DNA of 18,398 nt from DATLFI01 sp035524895 (GTDB lineage: Bacteria > Acidobacteriota > Thermoanaerobaculia > Multivoradales > Multivoraceae), in the NCBI GenBank assembly GCA_035524895.1, contig DATLFI010000289.1:1-18398 (forward strand). The letters are read 5' to 3'. The notes below the pieces were generated by a model, which was given only the letters and a program-made list of their open reading frames with translations, had not been told where the DNA came from and did no database searches. Positions within the stretch are counted from its first letter, which is position 1. Every line of letters begins with the position of its first letter. Positions 6,736 to 14,612 of the stretch are shown piece after piece. The position numbers and the translations under genes are program-made.

Positions 6736-8121
6736 GTGCCCAAGCGTCGCGACCTCGTCATAGTCTCCAATCGACTGCCGGTCCACCGCGTGGAACGGGA
6801 CGGCAAGGCGAGCTGGGAGATCAGCCCCGGCGGACTGGTCTCGGCCCTCACGCCCGTCCTAGCCGAGCGCGACTGCACCTGGATCGGTTGGTCCGGTGAC
6901 GCCGGCGAGGCGCCCGAGCCGTTCGGGCTCGAGCGCATCCACAACGTGCCTGTTGCCCTCTCGAAGGACGACATAGAAAACTACTACGAGGGCTTCTCGA
7001 ACCGGACGTTGTGGCCGCTCTACCACGACGCCGTGCGGCCTCCCCAGTACCACCGCCACTGGTGGCGCCCGTACGTCGAGGTCAACCGGCGCTTCGCCGC
7101 TGCGGCCGCGGCGCATGCCAAACGCGGTGGCACGGTATGGGTGCACGACTACCACCTGCAGCTCGTGCCGCGGATGCTGCGCGCGAGCCGGCCGGACCTG
7201 CGAATCGGGTACTTCCTCCACATCCCCTTTCCGCCCGCCGAGCTGTTCGCGCAGCTCCCCTGGCGGGGCCCGCTCCTCGACGGGCTTCTCGGAGCCGACG
7301 TCGTGGGCTTCCAGACCCGAGGCGGCGCGCGCAACTTCGCAGCGCTCGCGCGACGCCACGCCGGCGCCTCGGCCTCCGGCCACCGCTTGCTCGCCGCCGA
7401 TGGACACACCACCCTGGTGAAGGCGTTCCCGGTCTCGATCGACGTCGATCACTGGGAGGCGCTGGCGCGCCGACCCGACCTGCAAGAACGCGCGCGCCAA
7501 CTGCGCGAGCGCATCGGCTCGCCGAGACGCCTGCTTCTGGGTGTCGACCGACTCGACTACACCAAGGGCATCGACATTCGACTCCGCGCCTTCGGCGAGC
7601 TGTTGGCGCGCGACCGCGGCAAGCATCGTGACTGCAAGCTGGTGCAACTCGCGGTGCCGAGCCGGGAGCGGGTCGAGGAGTACGCCGAGCTGCGCACGAC
7701 GGTCGAGCAGCTCGTGGGCCGCATCAACGGCGACTTCGAGGAGCTCGGCTCGCCGCCGGTGCACTACCTGCACCGGAGCCTCCCTGCGGAGGAGCTGGTC
7801 GCGGGATACCTCGCGGCCGACGTCCTGGTGGTGACCCCGCTGCGCGATGGCATGAACCTGGTGGCCAAGGAGTACGTGGCCTGCCGCGTCGACGACGATG
7901 GGGTGCTGGTGCTCAGCGAGTTCACCGGGGCCGCGCACCAGTTCAACGCAGCGCTCCGCGTGAACCCGCACGACATCGACGGTCTGGTCGAAGCCCTCGA
8001 TCGCGCGCTCGAGATGCCGCTGGCGGAGGCGCGCCGCCGGATGAGGAAGCTGCGACGTACCCTGCGCGCCCACGATGTCCACCGCTGGGGTCGCGAGTTT
8101 CTCGAGGCGCTGGCGGCGTGA
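6736..8121 (+). CDS. otsA: Trehalose-6-phosphate synthase (GT20)
   Basis: OtsA transfers glucose from a nucleotide sugar (usually UDP-glucose) to glucose-6-phosphate, forming trehalose-6-phosphate in the cytoplasm for osmotic and desiccation protection. The 461-residue protein has the family landmarks: IVSNRLP (9-15), the glycine-rich loop PGGLVSAL (31-38), HDYHLQLVP (137-145), HIPFPP (162-167), the donor-binding stretch DRLDYTKGID (271-280) and DGMNLVAKEY (371-380). Length is usual for a single-domain OtsA. The GTG at 6736 is chosen because homology begins five residues later and no other good start exists. It has no recognisable ribosome-binding site and is 9 bp from the inverted-repeat element, so expression may be leaderless or shaped by the element. 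It overlaps the next gene by 4 bp (GTGA), indicating translational coupling with otsB-GH15. Confidence 0.95.
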   Translation: MPKRRDLVIVSNRLPVHRVERDGKASWEISPGGLVSALTPVLAERDCTWIGWSGDAGEAPEPFGLERIHNVPVALSKDDIENYYEGFSNRTLWPLYHDAVRPPQYHRHWWRPYVEVNRRFAAAAAAHAKRGGTVWVHDYHLQLVPRMLRASRPDLRIGYFLHIPFPPAELFAQLPWRGPLLDGLLGADVVGFQTRGGARNFAALARRHAGASASGHRLLAADGHTTLVKAFPVSIDVDHWEALARRPDLQERARQLRERIGSPRRLLLGVDRLDYTKGIDIRLRAFGELLARDRGKHRDCKLVQLAVPSRERVEEYAELRTTVEQLVGRINGDFEELGSPPVHYLHRSLPAEELVAGYLAADVLVVTPLRDGMNLVAKEYVACRVDDDGVLVLSEFTGAAHQFNAALRVNPHDIDGLVEALDRALEMPLAEARRRMRKLRRTLRAHDVHRWGREFLEALAA

Positions 8122-10655
8122 TCGAGCAGGACCTCGACACCAGCCTCGAGCGGCTCGCCCGAACGCCGGTGCTGCTGGTGGCCTCGGACTACGACGGCAC
8201 GCTCGCGCCCATCGTCGAGGACCCGGCGGCGGCGACGCCGCTCCGCGAGGCGATGGTCGCCCTGCGCCTGCTGGCCGAGCTGCCGAGCACGCACGTTGCG
8301 GTCATCTCGGGGCGGTCGCTGGCGGACCTAGCCGAGCTCTCCGGGTTGGGGCCGCCTCTCCACCTGGTGGGAAGCCACGGCAGCGAGTTCGACGCCGGCT
8401 TCGCCGAGTCGCTGTCACCAGCCGCTGTCGCACTGCGCGAGCGGATCCGTGGCGAGCTCGAGTCGATTGCGAGCGAGGGACCCGGGCTGCACCTAGAGCA
8501 AAAGCCAGCCAGCCTGGCGCTCCACTTCCGCCGCGCAAGCCCCGCTGTCGGCGAGCGCGCTCTCGAGGCGGTGACCCGGGGCCCTGGCGCTATCCCAGAC
8601 GTCACGGTCAAACACGGCAAGCAGGTTGTAGAGCTGGGCGTCGTGAGCACGGACAAGGGCCAGGCGCTACGTACAGTGCGGCAGCGGCTCGGTGCGACCG
8701 CGGTGCTGTTCCTCGGGGACGACGCGACCGACGAGGACGTGTTCGTGGCGCTGGCCGGGCCCGACCTCGGGGTCAAGGTGGGCGACGGCGACAGCGCCGC
8801 CCGTCTTCGCGTTGCCGACCCGACGGCGGTCGCGCAGGCGCTGGCGCGCCTTGCCACGCTGCGCGCCGACTGGCTCACCGGCGAGGGTGCCACGCCAATC
8901 GAGCGCCACTCCCTGCTCTCCGACCTGCGCACCGCAGCGCTGGTCGACGACGAGGCGCGCGTCACCTGGCTCTGCCTGCCTCGAATCGACTCGCCGGCGC
9001 TCTTCGCCGAGCTGCTCGGCGGGCCGTCGGCCGGCTATTTCGCGGTGCGGCCGATCGACGGTGGTACCCCGCGGCAGGCCTACCTGGGCGACACCCTGCT
9101 GCTCGAGAGCCGCTGGCCCGACCTGCGCGTGGTCGACTTCCTAGACTGCTCGCACGGGCGGCCTGGGCACCGCGCGGGCCGTAGCGACCTGGTGCGCGTG
9201 CTCGAAGGACGCGGGCGCGCGGTGATCGAGCTGGCACCGCGCCTCGACTTCGGGCGGGTACCGACCCGCATCGAAGTTCGCGAAGGTGGTCTAGCCGTGC
9301 TCGAGGCGCCCGATCCCTTGGTGCTGCGCGCGCCCGGGCTGCGCTGGGAGCTGATCGAGCGCGGAGGGCACCACACCGCGCGCGCGGTCGTCGATCTCGA
9401 CCGCGCCGAGTCGGGACGCGTCGAGCTGGTGCTGTGCTGGGGCGCGGGCAGCCTGCGCGGCGGCGACTCGGTCGCCGCGCGCGAGGCGGAATCGTCGCGC
9501 TTCTGGTCGACCTGGGCGGAGCCTCTCGTCGCGCCGCCGCTGCACCGTGACCTGGTAGTGCGGAGCGCGCTGCTGCTGCGCGGGCTCTGCCACGGACCGA
9601 CCGGCGCGCTGGTCGCCGCGGCAACCACCAGCCTGCCGGAGAGCCTCGAGGGCGTGCGGAACTGGGACTACCGCTACTGCTGGCCGCGCGATGCGGCGCT
9701 GGCGGCCGCGGCGCTGCTCGATCTCGGCAGCAGCAACGAGGCCATGGCGCTCCTCGAATGGCTCACCAGCGTGGTCGAGAGCTGCGAGTCGCCGGAGCGG
9801 CTGCGACCGCTCTACACCGTCGCGGGCAGCGAGCTCGGGCCCGAGGCCGAGATCCGCGAGCTCCCGGGCTACCGAGGCAGCCGGCCGGTACGCGTCGGTA
9901 ACGCGGCGGCGGGTCAGGTGCAGCTCGACATCTTCGGGCCGATCGTCGACCTCGTGGCCCGGCTCGCCGAAGCGGGCGCGCCACTTCGCGCTGGACACTG
10001 GCGCCTGGTCGAGTCCATGGTCGAGGCGGTGTCGCGCCGCTGGGAGGAGCCCGACCACGGTATCTGGGAGGTGCGCCGTCCCCAGCGGCACCACGTGCAC
10101 TCCAAAGTCATGTGCTGGATGGCGCTCGATCGCGCGAGCTTGCTCGAGGAGCGCTTCCTCGATCGCCAGCGTCCGGAGTGGACCGAGCTGCGCGACCGCA
10201 TCGCCGACGACGTCTTGACGCGCGGGTACAAACACACGCGCCACGCCTTCACCAGCGCCTACGACGGGGACGACCTCGACGCGGCAGCGCTGTGGCTCGG
10301 TCTCAGCGGCCTCCTGCCCGGTAACGATCCGCGCTTCGTCGGAACCGTCGAGGCGGTCGAGCGTGAGCTGCGGGAGGGTCCGACGGTATTCAGGTATCGC
10401 GAGGACGATGGCCTGCCGGGCCACGAAGGCGGCTTCCACCTGTGCGCCTCTTGGCTGATCGATGCCTACCTCCTGGTCGGACGCCATGGCGCAGCGCTCG
10501 AGCTGTTCGAGCAGCTGTGCGCCTGCGCGGGCCCCACGGGTCTACTGGCCGAACAGATCGACCCGAGTACCGCCACCGCGCTGGGCAACGTCCCGCAGGC
10601 CTATTCGCACCTCGGCCTCATCGGCAACGCGGTGAAGCTGGCGCGGTTCCGGTAG
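8118..10655 (+). CDS. otsB: Trehalose-6-phosphate phosphatase (OtsB) fused to a GH15 glucoamylase/trehalase-like domain
   Basis: This 845-residue protein starts at a GTG that overlaps the otsA stop. Residues 1-250 are an OtsB phosphatase of the HAD superfamily: SDYDGTLAP with Asp24 and Asp26, ISGR (63-66), Lys180 in TDKG, and GDDATDED (200-207). This domain dephosphorylates trehalose-6-phosphate. After about ten residues, 260-845 form a full GH15 protein. IERHSLLSDLRTAALVDD and WLCLPRIDSP mark the N-terminal beta domain. RNWDYRYCWPRD (514-525), GIWEVR with probable catalytic acid Glu651, and LLAEQIDPST with probable base Glu812 mark the catalytic barrel. GH15 includes glucoamylases, glucodextranases and trehalases; mycobacterial GH15 members act on trehalose. 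Trehalase activity is therefore an inference from context. No signal peptide is present, so both domains should be cytoplasmic. The phosphatase call is firm; the GH15 substrate is open. Confidence 0.93.
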   Translation: MIEQDLDTSLERLARTPVLLVASDYDGTLAPIVEDPAAATPLREAMVALRLLAELPSTHVAVISGRSLADLAELSGLGPPLHLVGSHGSEFDAGFAESLSPAAVALRERIRGELESIASEGPGLHLEQKPASLALHFRRASPAVGERALEAVTRGPGAIPDVTVKHGKQVVELGVVSTDKGQALRTVRQRLGATAVLFLGDDATDEDVFVALAGPDLGVKVGDGDSAARLRVADPTAVAQALARLATLRADWLTGEGATPIERHSLLSDLRTAALVDDEARVTWLCLPRIDSPALFAELLGGPSAGYFAVRPIDGGTPRQAYLGDTLLLESRWPDLRVVDFLDCSHGRPGHRAGRSDLVRVLEGRGRAVIELAPRLDFGRVPTRIEVREGGLAVLEAPDPLVLRAPGLRWELIERGGHHTARAVVDLDRAESGRVELVLCWGAGSLRGGDSVAAREAESSRFWSTWAEPLVAPPLHRDLVVRSALLLRGLCHGPTGALVAAATTSLPESLEGVRNWDYRYCWPRDAALAAAALLDLGSSNEAMALLEWLTSVVESCESPERLRPLYTVAGSELGPEAEIRELPGYRGSRPVRVGNAAAGQVQLDIFGPIVDLVARLAEAGAPLRAGHWRLVESMVEAVSRRWEEPDHGIWEVRRPQRHHVHSKVMCWMALDRASLLEERFLDRQRPEWTELRDRIADDVLTRGYKHTRHAFTSAYDGDDLDAAALWLGLSGLLPGNDPRFVGTVEAVERELREGPTVFRYREDDGLPGHEGGFHLCASWLIDAYLLVGRHGAALELFEQLCACAGPTGLLAEQIDPSTATALGNVPQAYSHLGLIGNAVKLARFR

Positions 10656-10694
10656 ACGCTGCGATCCGGTGAATCGTAGAAGGCGGCTCTCCGC

Positions 10695-10934
10695 TCAGGT
10701 GGACCGCACCCATTGCCAAGCGAGAATGAGCGCCGGGATCAGGAGCCAGAGCAGTCCCTTCACCAGGAAGAAGAGGAAGCCTATGGTTCCGATGCGCTTC
10801 CCCCAGCGCGCCGTTCGGTTGCTCGAGGTCTCGGCTCCGGGCGGGCCCGAGGAGGCTTCATGGCTTCCAGCCGCGGCAGCGACTCCTGGGGATCCCCGCT
10901 TCGGGGCCTCGTCGGGGGCTGCTGGTCGCGCCAT
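10695..10934 (-). CDS. Small single-pass membrane protein of unknown function (79 aa)
   Basis: The C-terminal half is strongly membrane-like: TARWGKRIGTIGFLFFLVKG (41-60) runs into LLWLLIPALILAWQWV, giving one or two closely spaced hydrophobic segments after a basic patch. Residues 1-40 are Ala/Pro/Gly/Ser-rich and probably disordered. Small proteins with a GxxGFxFFLxKGLLWL core occur in many bacteria as hypothetical proteins; I know no assigned role. The frame is open far upstream on this strand, but that extension is the antisense shadow of the amidohydrolase gene, so ATG 10934 is taken as the start. No strong ribosome-binding site precedes it. It converges on otsB-GH15 (39-bp gap) and diverges from the amidohydrolase operon. 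Confidence 0.7.
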   Translation of the reverse strand: MARPAAPDEAPKRGSPGVAAAAGSHEASSGPPGAETSSNRTARWGKRIGTIGFLFFLVKGLLWLLIPALILAWQWVRST

Positions 10935-11129
10935 GTTCGCTCGCCTGGGGCGGAGGTCCACCGCGTCAGTTTCTGTCAACGGCTGGCGCTGGTCAAGCCG
11001 CGAGACAGAACCTACGATCGCGGCTGCCGCGGACCCAGGAGCCTTCGATCCTGTAGTCTTCGCCGGGTTACTTGATCGCGCACCATCGGGCTTTGGCGGG
11101 CCACGCAGACCGCGTTGTCCCGCAGCCTT

Positions 11130-11146
11130 GGACCGGTCCCGGACCG
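11130..11146. promoter_or_regulatory. Overlapping palindromes upstream of the amidohydrolase pair
   Basis: GGACCGGTCC (11130-11139) is a perfect 10-bp palindrome. CGGTCC-C-GGACCG (11134-11146) is a second one sharing six bases with it. They lie 19-36 bp before the ATG at 11166, within the 231-bp divergent spacer 10935-11165. They could be an operator or alternative RNA hairpins in the leader. Such short GC palindromes also arise by chance here. Nothing else is recognisable in the spacer. Confidence 0.25.
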
Positions 11147-11165
11147 AGCCACCGGAGAAGAGACG

Positions 11166-12509
11166 ATGCCGAGAGCGTTGTGCCCCATCCCCCGCGCCTG
11201 GCGCGTCGCCGGCACGGTGCCGCTCCTCGTGCTGTTGGCGAGCAGTCTGGCGGCGCAGGCGCCCGTACGCGCGTTTCGCGGCGCCCAACTCCACCCGATC
11301 GCGGGCCCGCCGATCGAACAGGGCGTGCTGGTGGTCGAGGGGGGGCGGATCCTCGCGGTAGGAGGTAGCTCCACCACCATCCCTCGGGGTGCGGAAGTCA
11401 TCGACGTGGGCGGCAAGGTGATCCTGCCCGGGTTGGTCGACACCCACTCGCATCTCGGATCGGTCTCGGGGGGCGACCGCTCGGCGCCCCTGCATCCCGG
11501 GGTACGCGCCCTCGACTCGATCGACGTGCGCAGCGACTCGTTCTGGCGCGCCCGCGCGGGCGGGATCACGACGATCAACGTGATGCCCGGCTCGGGCCTG
11601 CTGATGAGCGGCCAGACCGTCTACATCAAGCTGCGTCGCGACCCGCGCACCATCGACGACTGGCTGTTCTGCGACGACCCGATCGGCGGCATCTGCGGCG
11701 CCATGAAGATGGCGAACGGCACCAACCCGCTCGATCCGCCGCCGCAGTCCGGGTCGCGAGCGAAGTCTGCGGCACTGGTGCGCGCGCTCTACGTGAAAGC
11801 CCAGGAGTACCAGCACAAGGTCGACGAGGCCGCGGCCGACTCGGCCAAGAAGGCTCCCCCCCGCGACCTGGAGCTCGAGGCGCTGCTCCAGGTGCTGCGC
11901 GGCGAGCGCATCGTCCAGCACCACACGCACCGGCACAACGACATCGCGACCGTGCTGCGCCTGCAGCAGGAGTTCGGGTTCCGCGTGGTGATCCAGCACG
12001 GCTCGGAGGCCTGGAAGGTCGCCGACCAGCTCGCCGCTGCCAAGGTGCCGGTGTCGATCACCTTCATCGACGCGCCCGGCGGCAAGGAGGAGGTCCTGGG
12101 CTGGCGCCTCGACGCGCCGGCGATCCTCGAGCGCGCAGGGGTCGATGTTGGCTTCAACACCGACGACTGGATCACCGACTCCCGGCTGCTGCTGCGCGCG
12201 CCGGCCCTCGCGGTGCGCTACGGCATGAGCCGCGAGAAGGCTCTCGAAGGCGTCACGCTCGCGGCCGCGCGCATGCTCGGGCTGGAGGAGCGCGTCGGCT
12301 CTCTCGAGCCCGGCAAGGACGCGGACTTCGTCGTGCTCTCCGGCGACCCGCTCTCGGTCTACACCCAGGTCGAGGAGACCTGGGTCGAGGGCGAGCGTGT
12401 GTTCGACCGCGACGACCCGGAGCACCGTCGCTTCGCCGTCGGCGGCTACCGCGTGTACCGCGACCTCGCGACCCACCACGATGTCCTCGAGTCGGAGGCG
12501 CACCAATGA
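11166..12509 (+). CDS. Exported amidohydrolase, catalytically complete member of a tandem pair
   Basis: This 447-residue protein belongs to the amidohydrolase superfamily (imidazolonepropionase-like), metal-dependent hydrolases of C-N or related bonds. ATG 11166 is chosen over the upstream in-frame ATG at 11115 because GGAGAAG lies 5 nt before it and a signal peptide follows directly: basic start, hydrophobic VAGTVPLLVLLASSLAA, probable cut near Ala30. Metal-site residues are present: VDTHSHLG with His94 and His96, HHTHRHND (252-259), VIQHGSEAW with His278, and GFNTDDW with Asp333. The C-terminal GSLEPGKDADFVVLSGDP (378-395) closes the small beta domain typical of the family. The substrate is unknown; a periplasmic peptide- or cyclic-amide-like compound is possible. 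It overlaps the next gene by ATGA, and that neighbour is its diverged paralogue. Confidence 0.88.
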   Translation: MPRALCPIPRAWRVAGTVPLLVLLASSLAAQAPVRAFRGAQLHPIAGPPIEQGVLVVEGGRILAVGGSSTTIPRGAEVIDVGGKVILPGLVDTHSHLGSVSGGDRSAPLHPGVRALDSIDVRSDSFWRARAGGITTINVMPGSGLLMSGQTVYIKLRRDPRTIDDWLFCDDPIGGICGAMKMANGTNPLDPPPQSGSRAKSAALVRALYVKAQEYQHKVDEAAADSAKKAPPRDLELEALLQVLRGERIVQHHTHRHNDIATVLRLQQEFGFRVVIQHGSEAWKVADQLAAAKVPVSITFIDAPGGKEEVLGWRLDAPAILERAGVDVGFNTDDWITDSRLLLRAPALAVRYGMSREKALEGVTLAAARMLGLEERVGSLEPGKDADFVVLSGDPLSVYTQVEETWVEGERVFDRDDPEHRRFAVGGYRVYRDLATHHDVLESEAHQ

Positions 12510-13804
12510 TCCGTCGTGCCCGCATGTCCGCTCGCCGGCTCGCTGCCGGCGCTGCAGTCCTCCTGCTCTCCGCAACTGCCGCCGCCATCGCGCAGGGTTC
12601 CGACATTGCGGTGCGCGGTGGGACCATCCACACCCTCACGGGACCGCCGATCCGCGACGGAGTGGTGCTGGTGCGCGACGGCAAGATCGCCGCGGTCGGT
12701 CCCGCGGCGAGCGTGCCCATCCCCGATGGCATCGAGGTGCTCGAGGCGGTGGTGGTGACGCCCGGTTTGATCGATGCCCATTCGACCCTCGGCCTGTCGG
12801 GCATCTACAACAGCAACGTCGGGCAGGTCCGCGACCAGGACCAGCTCGAGACGTCGGCGCCCATCCAGCCCGAGCTGCGCGCGATCGACGCCTACGATGC
12901 GCGCGAGAAGCTGATCGAGTACGCGCGCGGGTTCGGAGTGACGACGATCCACACCGGGCACGGCCCAGGCGCGCTGATCAGCGGTCAGACGATGATCGCG
13001 AAGACCCGCGGCGACTCGACCGAGGAAGCGGTCGTGGTGCCGTTCAAGATGCTCGCGTTCACCTTGGGGAACGGCTTGAGTAGGGAGTTCAAGTCTCCCG
13101 GCACCAGCGCCAAGGGCGTCGCGATGCTGCGCGAGGCGCTGCTCGAAGCCCGCCAGTACCTCGAGAAGCGCGAGACTCGGACCGCGGCCACGCAGGACGA
13201 CGGCGAAGGAGATGGCGAGGGCGAGGGCGACGAGAAGGGAGGCGGCGAGGCGGCGCGCAACCTCCGCCACGAGGCGCTCGCGGCGCTGCTCCAGGGCGAG
13301 GTCACGGCGCTGGTCACCGCCCACTCCGCGCCCGAGATAGAAGCGGCGCTGCGGCTGCAGGAAGAGTTCGACTTCCCGATGGTGATCGACGGGGCGGCGG
13401 AAGCACCGCTCCTGCTCGAGGAGATCGCCGCCGCGGGCGTCGCGGTACTGCCCCATCCTCCGATGGCTCGCTTGCGGCAGGGCTCGTTCGAGACCGCGGC
13501 GAAGCTTCGCGACGCGGGCATCCCCTTCGCGCTGCAATCCGGCTTCGAGGGCTACGTGCCCAAGACGCGCGTGCTGTTGTTCGAAGCCGCCATCGCCGCG
13601 GCGAACGGGCTCGGCTTCGACGACGCCTTGGCCTCGATCACCCGCGAACCGGCACAGCTTCTCGGCATCGCCGACCGGGTCGGCACGCTGGAGGTCGGCA
13701 AGGACGGCGATCTGGCGCTGTTCGATGGCGACCCGTTCGAGTACACGAGCCACGTGTGCGCGGTGGTGATCGAGGGCGAGGTGGTGAGCCGCGAGTGCCG
13801 GTGA
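12506..13804 (+). CDS. Exported amidohydrolase-like paralogue with degenerate metal site (likely non-catalytic partner)
   Basis: This 432-residue protein is colinear with the preceding amidohydrolase: VRGGTIHTLTGPPIRDGVVLV, VVVTPGLIDAHSTLG, ALLQGEVTALVTAHS, and RVGTLEVGKDGDLALFDGDP near the end. The catalytic ligands are mostly gone. H-S-H is H92-S-T94, the H-T-H-R-H segment is TAHSAPE, VIQHGSEAW is VIDGAAEAP, and the N-T-D-D site is LQSGFEG. It is probably a pseudoenzyme or the structural half of a heteromer. A signal peptide covers about residues 1-30 (LAAGAAVLLLSATAAAIAQ). An acidic Gly/Glu/Asp linker spans 230-248. The start ATG overlaps the upstream stop (ATGA) and a GGAGG (12494-12498) sits 7 nt before it, so the pair is translationally coupled and probably made in similar amounts. 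Confidence 0.85.
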   Translation: MIRRARMSARRLAAGAAVLLLSATAAAIAQGSDIAVRGGTIHTLTGPPIRDGVVLVRDGKIAAVGPAASVPIPDGIEVLEAVVVTPGLIDAHSTLGLSGIYNSNVGQVRDQDQLETSAPIQPELRAIDAYDAREKLIEYARGFGVTTIHTGHGPGALISGQTMIAKTRGDSTEEAVVVPFKMLAFTLGNGLSREFKSPGTSAKGVAMLREALLEARQYLEKRETRTAATQDDGEGDGEGEGDEKGGGEAARNLRHEALAALLQGEVTALVTAHSAPEIEAALRLQEEFDFPMVIDGAAEAPLLLEEIAAAGVAVLPHPPMARLRQGSFETAAKLRDAGIPFALQSGFEGYVPKTRVLLFEAAIAAANGLGFDDALASITREPAQLLGIADRVGTLEVGKDGDLALFDGDPFEYTSHVCAVVIEGEVVSRECR

Positions 13805-13853
13805 GGGCGACTGGAGGCAGCGGCGGATCTGCGTCGTGTGTCGCTCCTGCCCG

Positions 13854-14612
13854 CTACTCCCCGGAGTCCCTCGCGAACAACTCTGCGGACGGCGGCTCGG
13901 CTGACAGCCGGACCTCGTCGACCGCGAGCGTCTGGTTGTAGGTCTCCTCGTCGGACTCGACGGTGAAGGCGAAGAACACCCCCGGCGTCACCTCGCGGTA
14001 GTCGCCGTAGTAGAGGCGCGCCTCCCTGACCGCATCGTCTTCGCCGTCGTAGAAGTGCCTTATGCCGCCCACGACGCGGCCGGTGGCTTCGTCGAGGAAG
14101 TACAGGTACGGATACCCGGACCGCGGCCAGAGGCGTACAGGACGCACTGCGGCGCCCTGAAACCGGGAGACTGGCTCCAGCTCGCGTCGCGGGTAGCGAC
14201 GGTAGAAGTCGGGGAAGCGGGCGAACACGTCGGCCCAGCTCAATCGCTCCCAGACCTGGTGTGCGGCGAGCTCCGTGGCAGGGTTCGAGCCGATCTGGAT
14301 CCAGCCGGCCGAGCCATCCACCACGAAGAGCTGACGCACGCCGCGATGGGTGAGCTCGAGGCGAAATCGGTCGTCGCGCGCGCGCCAAAGGTGGAACGTC
14401 ATCTCGCGTCCGCCGGCTGCCAGCGTGCCCACGGCCTCGAAGCCCTCGATGTTGGTCCATCCCGAACCCTGTCCGCGTGCCAGCACCGGATCCGCAGGCT
14501 GAGGAGGCCGTTCGTCCTGGCCAACCGCGACCGCGCTCGCGGCGAGCAACGCCGCAACGGCCAGGCTCGCACCTGGCACACGGGCAGAGCGGCGCCTTGT
14601 CTCGGTCCTCAT
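13854..14612 (-). CDS. Exported LolA/RseB-like beta-sheet protein of unknown role
   Basis: This 252-residue protein has a clear signal peptide: MRTETRRRSARVPG, then the hydrophobic run ASLAVAALLAASAVAVG. The mature part has short beta-rich motifs such as MTFHLWRARDDRFRLEL, RQLFVVDGSAGWIQIGS, YLYFLDEATGRVVG and ARLYYGDYREVTPGVFFAF. These match the general layout of outer-membrane lipoprotein-sorting-like (LolA fold) proteins, where alternating strands form a half-barrel that holds a lipid. I see no residue that fixes the ligand, so the fold call is moderate and the function unknown. Its ATG overlaps the stop of the upstream propeller gene (ATGA, 14609-14612), so it is the last gene of that operon. 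The 49-bp gap to the convergent amidohydrolase gene shows no obvious terminator. Confidence 0.8.
   Translation of the reverse strand: MRTETRRRSARVPGASLAVAALLAASAVAVGQDERPPQPADPVLARGQGSGWTNIEGFEAVGTLAAGGREMTFHLWRARDDRFRLELTHRGVRQLFVVDGSAGWIQIGSNPATELAAHQVWERLSWADVFARFPDFYRRYPRRELEPVSRFQGAAVRPVRLWPRSGYPYLYFLDEATGRVVGGIRHFYDGEDDAVREARLYYGDYREVTPGVFFAFTVESDEETYNQTLAVDEVRLSAEPPSAELFARDSGE

Noticed and set aside
6408..6899. A 163-codon plus-strand frame running from the element into otsA
   Set aside because: It crosses the element boundary into a wrong frame of otsA and shows no transposase or other motif. The element is treated as non-coding.
11115..11166. Earlier start for the first amidohydrolase at 11115
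   Set aside because: The extra 17 residues would precede the signal peptide and have no ribosome-binding site; 11166 follows GGAGAAG.
10935..12575. Long minus-strand extension upstream of the small membrane protein
   Set aside because: It is antisense to the amidohydrolase gene with biased composition; only the last 79 codons look like a real protein.
13200..13250. Purine-rich GGCGAG-like repeats as a tandem repeat or CRISPR-like array
   Set aside because: They are in-frame codons for an acidic linker, with no spacer structure. No CRISPR array, tRNA or rRNA was seen anywhere in the window.
12446..13753. A 435-codon minus-strand frame antisense to the second amidohydrolase
   Set aside because: No domain, and the opposite strand encodes a clear amidohydrolase-like protein with a signal peptide and coupled start.
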